The notes beneath the pieces were generated by a model that was not told the origin of the DNA, ran no database searches, and saw only the letters and a program-made list of their open reading frames with translations. A stretch of DNA of 64,000 nucleotides from Shewanella intestini (GTDB lineage: Bacteria > Pseudomonadota > Gammaproteobacteria > Enterobacterales > Shewanellaceae), in the NCBI RefSeq assembly GCF_018221465.1, contig NZ_JAAIKR010000009.1, positions 62,001 through 126,000 on the forward strand. Reading direction: 5' to 3'. Positions 45,901 to 53,007 of the stretch are shown here, piece by piece. The position numbers and the translations under genes were made by a program. Each line of letters opens with the position of its first letter. The first letter of the stretch is position 1.

Positions 45901-46094
45901 TTATGACCGCAATTACGTCAGCATTAGGATTAATACCTATGTTGATGTCAAATGGGGTTGGTTCTGAAATTCAAAGGCCGCTTGCTAGTGTAATTGTTGG
46001 TGGCTTAATTACAGCAACGTTACTCACGCTATTTGTTGTTCCAAGCCTATATCAGTTCTTTTCTAAAGGAAAATTAAAAGAGTTTAGGTCATAA
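42945..46094 (+). CDS. heavy-metal RND efflux pump (CzcA/CusA family)
   Basis: 1049 residues with the RND plan of 12 helices and two large periplasmic loops. The N-terminus (IIDWSINNRLLVLIALF and NLDAFPDVTNVQV) is typical of HME-RND pumps. The helix-4 motif used to sort metal specificity reads AIGMLVDGSVVMVEN (residues 413-427). It combines the AIG start of copper/silver pumps with the D-G-S core of divalent pumps, so I would not call the metal. FEGVEAKLFQPMA and the GTEFVPELEEG motif (after helix 7) are family marks. It is proton-driven; the outer-membrane partner is missing from the locus. A weak hairpin without T tract (46104-46134) follows. Confidence 0.93.
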   Translation: MFNRIIDWSINNRLLVLIALFALMASAVITIPKLNLDAFPDVTNVQVAVNTEAPGLAAEEVEQLISYPIEAVMYALPDVEQVRSISKTGLSGVTVVFKEGTDIYFARQLVFERLQAAKELIPAGVGTPEMGPNTSGLGQVFQYLLISDDTSKYDSMALRSLNDWIIKLLIMPVDGVTDVLSFGGNVRQYQVNVDPSKLLSYELTQEEVVSALENNNANVGGWYMNRGQEQLVIRGTGWFESGEKGIENIQQVPVKTLNGVVVTVSDVANVSLGSEIRQGAVTMTRKADNGTVENLGEVVSGIVLKRMGSNTKATIDGINARTTLINQALPEGVRFEPFYDQADLIEKAVTTVVEALALAFVFITVVLALFLMNLRATFLVLISIPISIGIALMVMAWLGVSANLMSLGGIVVAIGMLVDGSVVMVENMFKHLNKQLESGNDEASIEIKQKLKLAGKEVARPIFFATSIILVVFTPLFSFEGVEAKLFQPMAISIMLAVVSAIVVALFIVPALATFMFKSGVKEREGLILKPIDVLYRKSLKIALNQTKFVVFVSLALVASAAAVIPQIGTEFVPELEEGTINLRVTLAPSSSLETALSVAPILEEKLMAFPEVTYALSRIGRAEIGGDPEPVNNIEIYIGLKPVSEWTSASNRYELQDKMELSLEEFPGLLLNFSQPIATRVDELLSGVKAQLAIKLFGPDLAVLANKGQEIEAAIKSIEGAKDVALEQIAGESQLVIAPNRIELSRYGLSVGDVMEVVQNGIGGAEAGQIVNGNERYDIYVRLGEEFRANSEAIADIRLQSPTGAWVRIGDVASVSFESGPPQVRRDDVQRRVVIQANVQGRDMGSVVEDIQATIASEVKLPVGYSVSIGGQFESQQRAQQRLSIVVPLSLALIALLLYFAFGSVGQAMLILLNVPLAVIGGVFSLYLSGQYLSVPSSVGFITLFGVAVLNGVVMVESINQRVKDGLTTAEAIFDGATSRLRPVLMTAITSALGLIPMLMSNGVGSEIQRPLASVIVGGLITATLLTLFVVPSLYQFFSKGKLKEFRS

Positions 46095-46103
46095 CAACTC
46101 TGT

Positions 46104-46134
46104 ATAGCCCCATTCCTTCTTTGTGTGGGGCTAT
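46104..46134. terminator. hairpin after the RND pump gene
   Basis: ATAGCCCCA (46104-46112) pairs perfectly with TGGGGCTAT (46126-46134). No T tract follows on either strand, so termination would be weak. Confidence 0.5.
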
Positions 46135-46285
46135 TCAAGTTGATTAATTAAAGTTTTGGAATGACCAGTATTTCATTGGCTTAACTGGGCAAACTCTTAC
46201 AGAGTTATTCCGTAGAAATACTAATGTGAATACATCCATTTCTTTCTAACTACAATCGTGATGACCAAAATAAAAGGAGGTCGTC

Positions 46286-46882
46286 ATGATGTGTTTTAGT
46301 AAAGCGAAACGTAGTGGTGTCAAAAAGCCTTTTCGGCTTGAAGAGATATGGCGTATCAGAACCAGGCTAGAGATTGAAAATAGTTTGATGCAACTTGCGC
46401 TACTTAATTTAGCTATTGATAGTAAACTTAGATCTAGTGACTTACTGCCACTCAGAGTTTGCGATGTATCTTCGCAAGATAGAATATTTAACCGTGTTAA
46501 GCATATTCAGCGAAAAACAGACATTGAAGTCCAATTTGAAATAACGACAAGAACTCAACAAAGTCTAATGAAATGGATGTTGATTGCTTCTCTAAACCCT
46601 AACGATTTTCTTTTCCCAAGCCAAAGACGAAAACAGCAACCAATTAGCTATTCATACTATCGATGCCTTGTCAGAAAATGGGCTTCAAATCTTGGATTAG
46701 ACTCAAGTTTTTATGGTACGCACTCAATGAGGCGAACCAAAGCGACATTAGTCTATGCAAAAACTAAGAATATCAGAGCAGTGCTGCTTTTACTCGGGCA
46801 TACAAAGGTAGATAACACGATCCGCTATCTTGGTGTTGAATTAGAAGATGCACTGTTACTTTCAGAAAGCATTGATTGTTAG
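46286..46882 (+). CDS. small tyrosine recombinase/integrase
   Basis: 198 residues, catalytic domain only, about the size of FimB/FimE. All active-site positions appear: Arg49 (KLRSSDLLPL), Lys77 (RKTD), His146 and Arg149 (HSMRR), His172 (LLGHTK) and Tyr181 nucleophile (IRYLG). There is no N-terminal core-binding domain, but the small size is known for this group, so it may be functional. GGAGG precedes the ATG. It lies at the right end of the metal-efflux segment, where an island integrase would be expected, and a hairpin (46889-46911) follows. FimB-like inverters act on nearby invertible DNA; I saw no long inverted repeats here to support that. Confidence 0.85.
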   Translation: MMCFSKAKRSGVKKPFRLEEIWRIRTRLEIENSLMQLALLNLAIDSKLRSSDLLPLRVCDVSSQDRIFNRVKHIQRKTDIEVQFEITTRTQQSLMKWMLIASLNPNDFLFPSQRRKQQPISYSYYRCLVRKWASNLGLDSSFYGTHSMRRTKATLVYAKTKNIRAVLLLLGHTKVDNTIRYLGVELEDALLLSESIDC

Positions 46883-46888
46883 TTGAAA

Positions 46889-46911
46889 GGAGCCCTATTT
46901 ATTAGGGCTCC
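46889..46911. terminator. hairpin after the integrase
   Basis: GGAGCCCTA (46889-46897) / TAGGGCTCC (46903-46911) is a perfect 9-bp stem with a 5-nt loop, beginning 7 bp after the integrase stop codon. There is no T tract. Confidence 0.45.
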
Positions 46912-46935
46912 GATCCCGACATTCAAAGACATAGT

Positions 46936-46953
46936 TGCCCCAAAGTGGGTTAG
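46936..46953 (+). repeat. right copy of the 18-bp near-repeat flanking the island
   Basis: TGCCCCAAAGTGGGTTAG differs from 39422-39439 at two positions. It lies 54 bp past the integrase stop. Confidence 0.35.
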
Positions 46954-47056
46954 ATGGCTTAACTCATTTATGTCCAAAAACGTGTTTAAAATTAGTCAGA
47001 ATTTATAGTGACTTGCTCACTCATAATACAACTGAAAAACGATTATGCATTTAGCG

Positions 47057-47314
47057 TTAACGCCATATACCATCGGTTTTATCACCGCGAATAACCTGAT
47101 AAATAGCAATATTTTTTTGGCTGAGATAATTCACAATCTCTGGAATACACTGAATAGGCATAGCAACTTGATAACCAAAAGGAAAAACCACAATCGATTC
47201 AGCATGTTTACTGCCGACAAATTCGCTTAAAATAGTCAATACGGCTTCATCTGCAACTTCAAAATAAACCTCATACATATCTTCACTGTAATCGCTCAAT
47301 GTTCCAGCACTCAT
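47057..47314 (-). CDS. hypothetical small acidic protein
   Basis: 85 residues, acidic in its first third (TLSDYSEDMYEVYFEVADEA), with no signal peptide or membrane helix. The last part reads PIQCIPEIVNYLSQKNIAIYQVIRGDKTDG. A GGAG ribosome site lies 7 nt ahead of the ATG at 47314, which is why I accept it as a gene despite its size. The strand pattern suggests a small alpha/beta ferredoxin-like or barstar-like fold, but no family is recognised. It is the first gene outside the island on its right. Confidence 0.6.
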   Translation of the reverse strand: MSAGTLSDYSEDMYEVYFEVADEAVLTILSEFVGSKHAESIVVFPFGYQVAMPIQCIPEIVNYLSQKNIAIYQVIRGDKTDGIWR

Positions 47315-47484
47315 CTTGTTCTCCGTATCGAATGAATAAAAAAGGCCATAAATAATGACACAAAAACGGACTTCGCCATCTTAATTGCCCGCCCTATGCT
47401 ATCTAATCATTTTAACTTGAAGATAGTGGTGATGTTGTGCGTTTGATGATAGCTTTTGATGATTATTTTTACGGGAAACGTGGG

Positions 47485-47637
47485 CTATAACGCTTTCACA
47501 AGGCAGTAAGTCGTATGGCCTTTTGGATAGTCCGCTAATTCACCAAAAACCTGATAACCACGTTGTTCATAAAAGGATTTAGCCTGAAAGCTCAGCGTTT
47601 CGGTGCACATATATTGAAAGCCTTGCCTCCACCGACT
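47485..47637 (-). pseudogene. 3' remnant of a GNAT acetyltransferase gene
   Basis: On the minus strand 50 codons without a start end at TAG (47485-47487). They read like the tail of a GNAT protein: TETLSFQAKSFYEQRGYQVF (the substrate/CoA end, FQA..FYE..GY) followed by GELADYPKGHTTYCLVKAL. The frame is closed by TGA at 47638-47640, so the N-terminal two-thirds are missing. This is the only recognisable content of the 430-bp gap between the 47057 and 47747 genes. Confidence 0.75.
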
Positions 47638-47746
47638 TCACTATTTACATCCCCCTACAACCAACTTCCATTAGCAGATTAATTTAAACACTTTTTTTTA
47701 ACAAATTATCGCGTTACACTAATTAAACAAATGTATCGGGGTGGTT

Positions 47747-48250
47747 ATGATTAACAAAATTGTGATAATTATTAGTGGCTTACTTTCATTATCAGTACAG
47801 GCTGAAGTGTATCGGTGTGCAATTGATAAGTATCAAGACCGGCCTTGTGATGAGCACAGTGAAGCGATTGATATGAGCCATATTGGTAGCATTGTGGTGC
47901 CGTTGGCACGCACATCGGCAGACTCACCGACCCCTAAACAAGTCGATGCCCATGACGTTAACGAGCAAAAAGCCAGTATTTCCAACTACATCCGCAGTCA
48001 AAAAATTAATCGCGATATTGATAAGTTAGTCCGAGAGCGTAAACGTACATTGGCTGAGCGCGATCAAAAAATTGCTCAATTACATAAAAGCCGCCAACTG
48101 GCCAGTAATAACCTTGCTGGAGCAACGTGGGAGCAAAGCTTGGCGCAAGAAATGAGCGCGGTAAATCAACAAGCCGAAACCGTGGTAGCCAGTCTCGATC
48201 GTCAAATCAAAGCGCATGAAAAACAACTACGCCAATTAAATATCCCTTAA
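47747..48250 (+). CDS. exported coiled-coil protein, DUF4124-like N-terminus
   Basis: A 167-residue protein with a signal peptide (IVIIISGLLSLSVQA). The short AEVYRCAIDKYQDRPCDEHS segment is a compact version of DUF4124 (two Cys, QD-PC pattern). A long charged helix follows (residues 75-165: INRDIDKLVRERKRTLAERD and QQAETVVASLDRQIKAHEKQ), predicted coiled coil. Such proteins are periplasmic and of unknown function. The ATG at 47747 is used; a GTG at 47741 adds two residues. It ends 10 bp before the large palindrome at 48260. Confidence 0.65.
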   Translation: MINKIVIIISGLLSLSVQAEVYRCAIDKYQDRPCDEHSEAIDMSHIGSIVVPLARTSADSPTPKQVDAHDVNEQKASISNYIRSQKINRDIDKLVRERKRTLAERDQKIAQLHKSRQLASNNLAGATWEQSLAQEMSAVNQQAETVVASLDRQIKAHEKQLRQLNIP

Positions 48251-48259
48251 ATAACAGCC

Positions 48260-48310
48260 CAATAGACATAAAAAAACACTATTTAATATAGTGTTTTTTT
48301 ATGTCTATTG
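48260..48310. repeat. perfect inverted repeat, 23-bp arms, 5-bp loop (bidirectional terminator)
   Basis: The arms 48260-48282 and 48288-48310 are exact reverse complements, with a TTAAT loop. The inner 12 bp (AAAAAACACTAT / ATAGTGTTTTTT) looks like an ordinary terminator stem with its A and T tracts inside the stem; pairing then continues for another 11 bp (CAATAGACATA/TATGTCTATTG). It lies between convergent genes. Confidence 0.92.
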
Positions 48311-48336
48311 GTCAACGTTGCTGCATAAAAACTGAA

Positions 48337-48597
48337 TTAGTTCTTCAATGGGTGGGTGTCAGGCAACTGCCGAGTTATCCACAAAATTAATTTATGTTTC
48401 CGGTTTGGGCCGTCGTCGGCATCTTCAGCTAATGGGGTAATCAAACCGTCTTGCACCAATAATCGATAAATACATTCGACTTTATCTTTAGGAGAAATCC
48501 CTTTACCAAAATTTTTAAAACCACGTTTTGCGGCATAACCTTCGCCAATTTCCATAGCTAACTTCAATAGTTTTACGTCGTGTTTTCCAGGCTTCAT
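48337..48597 (-). CDS. small conserved protein, DUF5062-like
   Basis: 86 residues, basic, soluble: MKPGKHDVKLLKLAMEIGEG followed by YAAKRGFKNFGKGISPKDKV, then IYRLLVQDGLITPLA and a KHKLILWITRQLPDTHPL tail. It looks like a compact helical protein. I recall similar Vibrio/Shewanella proteins as DUF5062, without certainty. Its stop is 26 bp from the large palindrome. Its start has a short purine-rich stretch ahead. Confidence 0.65.
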   Translation of the reverse strand: MKPGKHDVKLLKLAMEIGEGYAAKRGFKNFGKGISPKDKVECIYRLLVQDGLITPLAEDADDGPNRKHKLILWITRQLPDTHPLKN

Positions 48598-48885
48598 AAG
48601 CCAAACTCCTTGGTTAAGCGCTATGTGTTAGGGCTGCAACAGCCTTTTATATTCGTATTATTACAATGAACATTAATTAAGCCTAAATTAGCTTAATGTA
48701 TTGCGCAGCGCACCTTTGATGCTCGTTATCATTGCTCTTTACGCTACCCTTTTATACACAAAATACAAGGGCTAAGCTTACAGAGCGAGATGAAGTTCTT
48801 AGTCTGTATCCAAATACCCTCGCGGTGTATGTCTGAGGTATGATAGACACCCAACACCATCGCCTTTAAAACAGAACCGTTACCT

Positions 48886-49941
48886 ATGCCATTGACCGTT
48901 GCGCTACAACAGCAAATTATTCACTCAACTCAAGCGAAGCAAATCACACATGTGCATGTCATTCAGTCATTATGGAGTGGTTACGGTCAGTTATTACGGG
49001 TTGAACTTGCAGGTGCGCCTTACCCTAGTGTAATTGTGAAACACATTCAATTACCCAGCAGTCCACAACAGGCCGCGCCACACCCAAAAGGCTGGAATAG
49101 CGTGTTGTCCCACCAGCGTAAGCTGCAATCTTATTTAGTTGAAATGCACTGGTATCAGCACATTAGCGCGCAATGCCCTGTTGAGTGTTATGTGCCGAAA
49201 ACATATTTTGCACAGCAGCAAGGCCAGCATATTGTGCTGATAATGGAAGACTTAACCCAAGCGGGCTTTAACCAAGTGCATGGTCATCCATATAGTAACG
49301 CTCTCAGCCAAAGCAGTAATAACGCACACAACAACATTCACAACAACACCGCTGAGCAAATTATTCATACTTGTTTACAATGGCTTGGGCAGTTTCATGG
49401 CACGTTTATGCAAACTCAAGTAAAAGGGTTATGGCCACAAGGCAGCTATTGGCACCTTGCTACTCGCCCAGATGAATGGGCTGCATTAACCGACTTACCA
49501 CTAAAACACGCTGCGCAGCAACTTGACCAGCAGTTACAACAGTGTCGTTATCAAACCTTAATTCACGGTGACGCTAAGCTGGCTAACTTTTGTTTTAATG
49601 ACAACAACAGCAAAGCTGCTGCGGTCGACTTTCAATATGTTGGCGGCGGCTGTGGCATGCAAGATGTCATTTTATGCTTAAGCAGTTGTATACGGTTTGA
49701 CGAGTCAGAGCAGCAACTTGACGCATATTTGCAGGTGTATTTCAGTGCGTTATCACAAGCAATTGCTCGCCATCATCCGCAGTTGTCCACCGACGAGGTT
49801 ATCGACAGCTGGCAACCTTTATTTGTGACAGCGTGGGCTGACTTTCAGCGTTTTATTAAAGGTTGGAGCCCAAGCCATGTCAAAATTAATCCATTAACTG
49901 AGCGTTTAACCGCGAAAGCTTTACAGCAACTAGCAGATTAA
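48886..49941 (+). CDS. phosphotransferase family protein (EcKinase / aminoglycoside-kinase fold)
   Basis: 351 residues with the eukaryotic-like kinase fold of the APH/choline-kinase group. The catalytic loop is LIHGDAKLANFCF (HGDxxxxN, residues about 224-236), followed by the metal-binding VDFQYVGGG. The DFQ variant is typical of the EcKinase (DUF1679-like) subgroup that acts on small alcohols or ecdysteroids. N-terminal YPSVIVKHI supplies the ATP-binding lysine. It is not likely to be an antibiotic resistance enzyme; the substrate is unknown. Low-complexity NAHNNIHNN near residue 145 is notable. Confidence 0.82.
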   Translation: MPLTVALQQQIIHSTQAKQITHVHVIQSLWSGYGQLLRVELAGAPYPSVIVKHIQLPSSPQQAAPHPKGWNSVLSHQRKLQSYLVEMHWYQHISAQCPVECYVPKTYFAQQQGQHIVLIMEDLTQAGFNQVHGHPYSNALSQSSNNAHNNIHNNTAEQIIHTCLQWLGQFHGTFMQTQVKGLWPQGSYWHLATRPDEWAALTDLPLKHAAQQLDQQLQQCRYQTLIHGDAKLANFCFNDNNSKAAAVDFQYVGGGCGMQDVILCLSSCIRFDESEQQLDAYLQVYFSALSQAIARHHPQLSTDEVIDSWQPLFVTAWADFQRFIKGWSPSHVKINPLTERLTAKALQQLAD

Positions 49942-50608
49942 TGTGTGCGTTAATGCTGCCTGCCCCACTTTTTGTAAGGCGATATCATTTGTGAGCTTTC
50001 TGGGTGATTGGCTAATCACTCGTCTCTAGTTATCACTCGGTAATCTCAAAACCTAAAATCTAAAATCTAAACTCAAAACTCGAAACTCAAAACTCAAAAC
50101 TCAAAACTCAAAACTCAAAACTCAAAACTCAAAACTCAAACCATCAATCACCACCCGATTAAGCACAAATAAATGCTAAAAACGATAATAATTTGCCAAT
50201 TTTACCTACATTCCCCTATCGACAGCCTCACCCTTAACTAATAACAATTACGCAACACACGTATAAACAACTTGATTAACTTACCGACTCAACTTGCATT
50301 AATCAGGGCAATTTATCGCTAGCTAGCAAGGTTGCTGCGGCTTCAGGTAAATGTATCACTGGCATAAAACCGCCTCATCACTGACCTCATGCCAAACATC
50401 CAAAAACCCCACACACCCCGCCACAGCTAACTCTGGCCGCACTTAACTTACCTAACACAACAAAAAGTAAAGTCCACTAAATTAATTAAAATCATCAAAA
50501 CTCCACAATGTTTATGCGAAAACACTTATTTAGCAAAAGCATATTTGATAACCGCGTCACAATCACAAATCAAACACACCTCATTAACAACCCAAACCGA
50601 AATGTTAA
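49942..50608. other. intergenic region with heptamer repeat
   Basis: No supported gene here; the full non-coding gap runs on to 50802. It holds the CTCAAAA repeat (50045-50141) and then about 460 bp of A/C-rich sequence with short CAAC/CACC words. Promoter elements for the 50803 gene occupy the end (see 50609-50660). Confidence 0.4.
50045..50141 (+). repeat. heptamer tandem repeat CTCAAAA, about 14 units
   Basis: Seven exact CTCAAAA units run head to tail from 50086 to 50134. Earlier units have decayed (CCTAAAA, TCTAAAA, a six-base TCTAAA, CTCGAAA) and the last is CTCAAAC. The gradient from degenerate on the left to perfect on the right suggests recent slippage expansion on the right. Confidence 0.95.
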
Positions 50609-50622
50609 ATGATCTAGATCAA
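50609..50622. promoter_or_regulatory. FNR/EtrA-like box upstream of the DUF5692-like cluster
   Basis: ATGAT-CTAG-ATCAA matches TTGAT-N4-ATCAA at 9 of 10 positions and is a full dyad apart from its first base. It is centred about 187 bp before the ATG of the first gene, far enough for activation at a promoter near 50650-50700. Confidence 0.55.
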
Positions 50623-50642
50623 TATTCGTCACCGACGACATA

Positions 50643-50660
50643 AATAGAGTAAAGACTCTA
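50643..50660. promoter_or_regulatory. palindromic element TAGAGT-AAAG-ACTCTA
   Basis: An exact 6-bp inverted repeat with an AAAG spacer (50645-50660). The 16-mer AATAGAGTAAAGACTC (50643-50658) occurs again at 62947-62962 upstream of the OmcA/MtrC-like gene. It is not followed by a T run, so it is more likely a protein-binding site than a terminator. Confidence 0.5.
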
Positions 50661-50802
50661 AAAAAGGATTTTAAAAGTTAAGCGCTAACTTTGGTTAACA
50701 CATTTTTATTCAAACCTGTTTAAAACACATTTTTTATTACGCCCAATTACGGTTCAAAAAAACGCCGTAACACTAAAAGAAAAACATGCTTTCGGAGGCA
50801 TT

Positions 50803-51693
50803 ATGGACATCCCAGTCTGGCAATACGTTGTATCAATGACAGGATATATTGTTCTGTTACTTGTATTGGTTGAAGGCATGCGCCGCACGCCAAGATTAAC
50901 TGCTGCATTTTGGTTATTATCGTTATTAACCGCGCCTTTATGGGTAGAACAACTCGACGGTTGGTTCCGTTGGGTTAAAACAGTCAGTGTGATTATTCCA
51001 ACGGCCATTGTGGTCGGTGGCGCGCGTATTGCTTATCTTTATCACGAAAATCCTCACAAGGTATTGGCCTTTTTCCGTGGCGACTGGGTATTAAAATTCC
51101 TATATGCCATGTTAGTGCTCAATATTGCCGAGGCCACGGTCAAAGACTTTGCTACCGCCAATTACTTTAACGCCATTTGTGGGGTGATCTTATGTATCAC
51201 GGTGCCTTTCCCACGCTACAAAAATGGTAAACGCCAATACTGGGTTATCGGTAAAGACAAACCAAACGATCTGTTATTTTACTCAACTGCGGCATGGAAC
51301 TTCCTGTATACCACTTGGAACTTAGCCTTCGTCTTTGGCGAAAGCCCAGCGTTCTTCGCAAGCTCGTTCTGTATCTTAATGGCGGCAGAAATTTACCCAA
51401 TCATTAAAGGCCGACCAGAGCTATATATCATTGCTCGGGTTTACACCTTGGCATTCCACTTATTAATTCGCGCCAACAGTGACATCTTTGTCCCACTGAT
51501 GGACTCAACCCATTGGTACAACGAGAACGTCCTTTACTACTGGGGTGTCATCAACTTAGCCCTGCATATTCCATTCGCTATTTGGTACTTCAAAACCCAG
51601 AAAAAAGACGGTGAACCTCCGTGTGATGAGAAGCATCCCGCCCCGTTAATCAGTGATTTGGAAGACTCACCCAAAACAGCCAAAACTCACTAA
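50803..51693 (+). CDS. polytopic membrane protein, DUF5692-like, paralogue 1
   Basis: 296 residues, about eight transmembrane helices, no signal peptide. It shares a series of motifs with the next gene in the same order: E-x2-R-R (Glu24, Arg27, Arg28), WFRWVK (54-59), NIAEATVKDF (107-116), NAICG (123-127), TTWN (170-173) and ARVYTLA (211-217). Acidic, Asn and Arg residues inside predicted helices suggest an ion- or substrate-binding core. The C-terminal 30 residues (KKDGEPPCDEKHP...) are cytosolic and polar. I recall the second protein's pattern from DUF5692; this one is more divergent. GGAGG precedes the ATG. Function unknown. Confidence 0.7.
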   Translation: MDIPVWQYVVSMTGYIVLLLVLVEGMRRTPRLTAAFWLLSLLTAPLWVEQLDGWFRWVKTVSVIIPTAIVVGGARIAYLYHENPHKVLAFFRGDWVLKFLYAMLVLNIAEATVKDFATANYFNAICGVILCITVPFPRYKNGKRQYWVIGKDKPNDLLFYSTAAWNFLYTTWNLAFVFGESPAFFASSFCILMAAEIYPIIKGRPELYIIARVYTLAFHLLIRANSDIFVPLMDSTHWYNENVLYYWGVINLALHIPFAIWYFKTQKKDGEPPCDEKHPAPLISDLEDSPKTAKTH

Positions 51694-51701
51694 CCCTTCG
51701 T

Positions 51702-51733
51702 GCTATCGCACCGATGCTCCAAGGTGCGATAGC
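51702..51733 (+). promoter_or_regulatory. intercistronic hairpin between the two membrane-protein genes
   Basis: GCTATCGCACC (51702-51712) pairs perfectly with GGTGCGATAGC (51723-51733) across 10 nt. No T tract follows. The next gene's GGAG ribosome site begins about 5 nt after the stem, so the structure is placed to tune translation or protect mRNA ends. Confidence 0.7.
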
Positions 51734-51750
51734 CAACTGGAGAGAATGTA

Positions 51751-52929
51751 ATGAACATAAAAGCAAGGGCTCTATTTAGTCCATTAATAGCGTTGCTATT
51801 GCTGTGTTATTCAGGTTTAAGCTTTGCGGACACTGAAGTCGACACCCACGAGGTTTACGCGGTGATGGCTGGTGATGTATGGCAAGGCACCCGTGATGGA
51901 AAACCTGGAGAAGGCAGTTTGTTTTACCGCTTAGAATTTGCTGACAACAACCAAGTTGTGGTTATTAAGCAATCTGGCGGCTCTAATTTAACAGAAACCC
52001 AGTATTGGAAAAACTCACCCAAAGGCGTGGTAATCCAAAGCCAAGAAGGTCAATTTATTACTGACTTTGACGACGCAACCTTAAGCATGGTTGACGGTGA
52101 ACAGATACGTTTCACCCTTAATGATGAAGGGTTCAATATCCATAAATGGTATCAATTTCGCTCATATGCCCACGTTTTATTGGTGTTGATTGGCTTGATG
52201 ATCATCAATGAGATATGCCGTCGAGTGAAATGGAGTAACTATCTGTTTTGGTTTGTATTACCCGTCATTTTGATTCCGTTATGGTCAAGTTATGAAATCT
52301 CTTATTGGTTTAAATGGGTAAAACTGTACTCCGTGGTTGGCGCCGCCGCCTTATTTACCTTAATTAGGTACACCAAGGTGGGCGACATGAAATGGGCCAA
52401 ATTTGGCGCTGCCGCCTTCCTTGCCATTAATATTTCTGAAGCGGTGATGCAAGATTTCAGCATGGGCAACCTTGCCAACATCCTTAACGCCATTGGTGGC
52501 ATCTTATCGATTATCACCTTAGCAGGTTGGGCGAAAATTTTTGCCGACAAGTCCAAAGAACGCGACATGATTTGGCCCGCCATGACCACCTTCTGGATTG
52601 TGGCTTATGACGTGTGGAACATTGTGTTTGTTTACCTCAATTTCCCAGGTTCTGCTACCGCGCAAATGATGGTGTTAGTTGCCGCTACATTACCTGCATT
52701 ACTCATCAAAAAAGGCACTTGGTTACAAGCACGGGCATTCACATTAGCCGCGTCGTTTATGTACTACTTCAGCTGCCCATTCATGTACGAAAGTAACGTT
52801 GTACCACTACCAAGAAACGACGAATTAATGCTCGCAGCAGGCGCATTCAGCTTCATCATTAATGCTGTGTATGCCTATGTATTCTTTAGTAAAAAATATA
52901 CTCACACTCGCCTCATGGCCAGTGCGTAA
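51751..52929 (+). CDS. polytopic membrane protein, DUF5692-like, paralogue 2 with extracytoplasmic domain
   Basis: 392 residues in two parts. A signal peptide (to about 26) and a soluble domain of about 110 residues rich in beta strands (VWQGTRDGKPGEGSLFYRLE, TETQYWKNSP, residues 27-135) precede eight or so helices. The helical part repeats the motifs of the upstream gene: NEICRR (153-158), WFKWVK (186-191), NISEAVMQDF (227-236), NAIGG (246-250), AYDVWN (285-290) and QARAFTLA (326-333). KERDMIWP...FWIVAYDVWN is the pattern I associate with DUF5692. The predicted topology puts the soluble domain in the periplasm. Role unknown; gene order suggests it works with the upstream paralogue and the barrel encoded downstream. 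Confidence 0.75.
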   Translation: MNIKARALFSPLIALLLLCYSGLSFADTEVDTHEVYAVMAGDVWQGTRDGKPGEGSLFYRLEFADNNQVVVIKQSGGSNLTETQYWKNSPKGVVIQSQEGQFITDFDDATLSMVDGEQIRFTLNDEGFNIHKWYQFRSYAHVLLVLIGLMIINEICRRVKWSNYLFWFVLPVILIPLWSSYEISYWFKWVKLYSVVGAAALFTLIRYTKVGDMKWAKFGAAAFLAINISEAVMQDFSMGNLANILNAIGGILSIITLAGWAKIFADKSKERDMIWPAMTTFWIVAYDVWNIVFVYLNFPGSATAQMMVLVAATLPALLIKKGTWLQARAFTLAASFMYYFSCPFMYESNVVPLPRNDELMLAAGAFSFIINAVYAYVFFSKKYTHTRLMASA

Positions 52930-53007
52930 CCCATTGAAAAAATATTAATTTTTGAAGATGTTCTTCAAAAAAATAACAAATTTATGCTTAAAATAACCGG
53001 AGTTACT

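Noticed and set aside
46286-46882. FimB-type phase switch controlled by the small recombinase
   Set aside because: No long inverted repeats flanking a promoter were found nearby, so an inversion switch is not supported.
48886-49941. Aminoglycoside resistance phosphotransferase
   Set aside because: The catalytic loop fits, but the DFQ motif and general sequence are of the EcKinase-like subgroup, with no resistance context.
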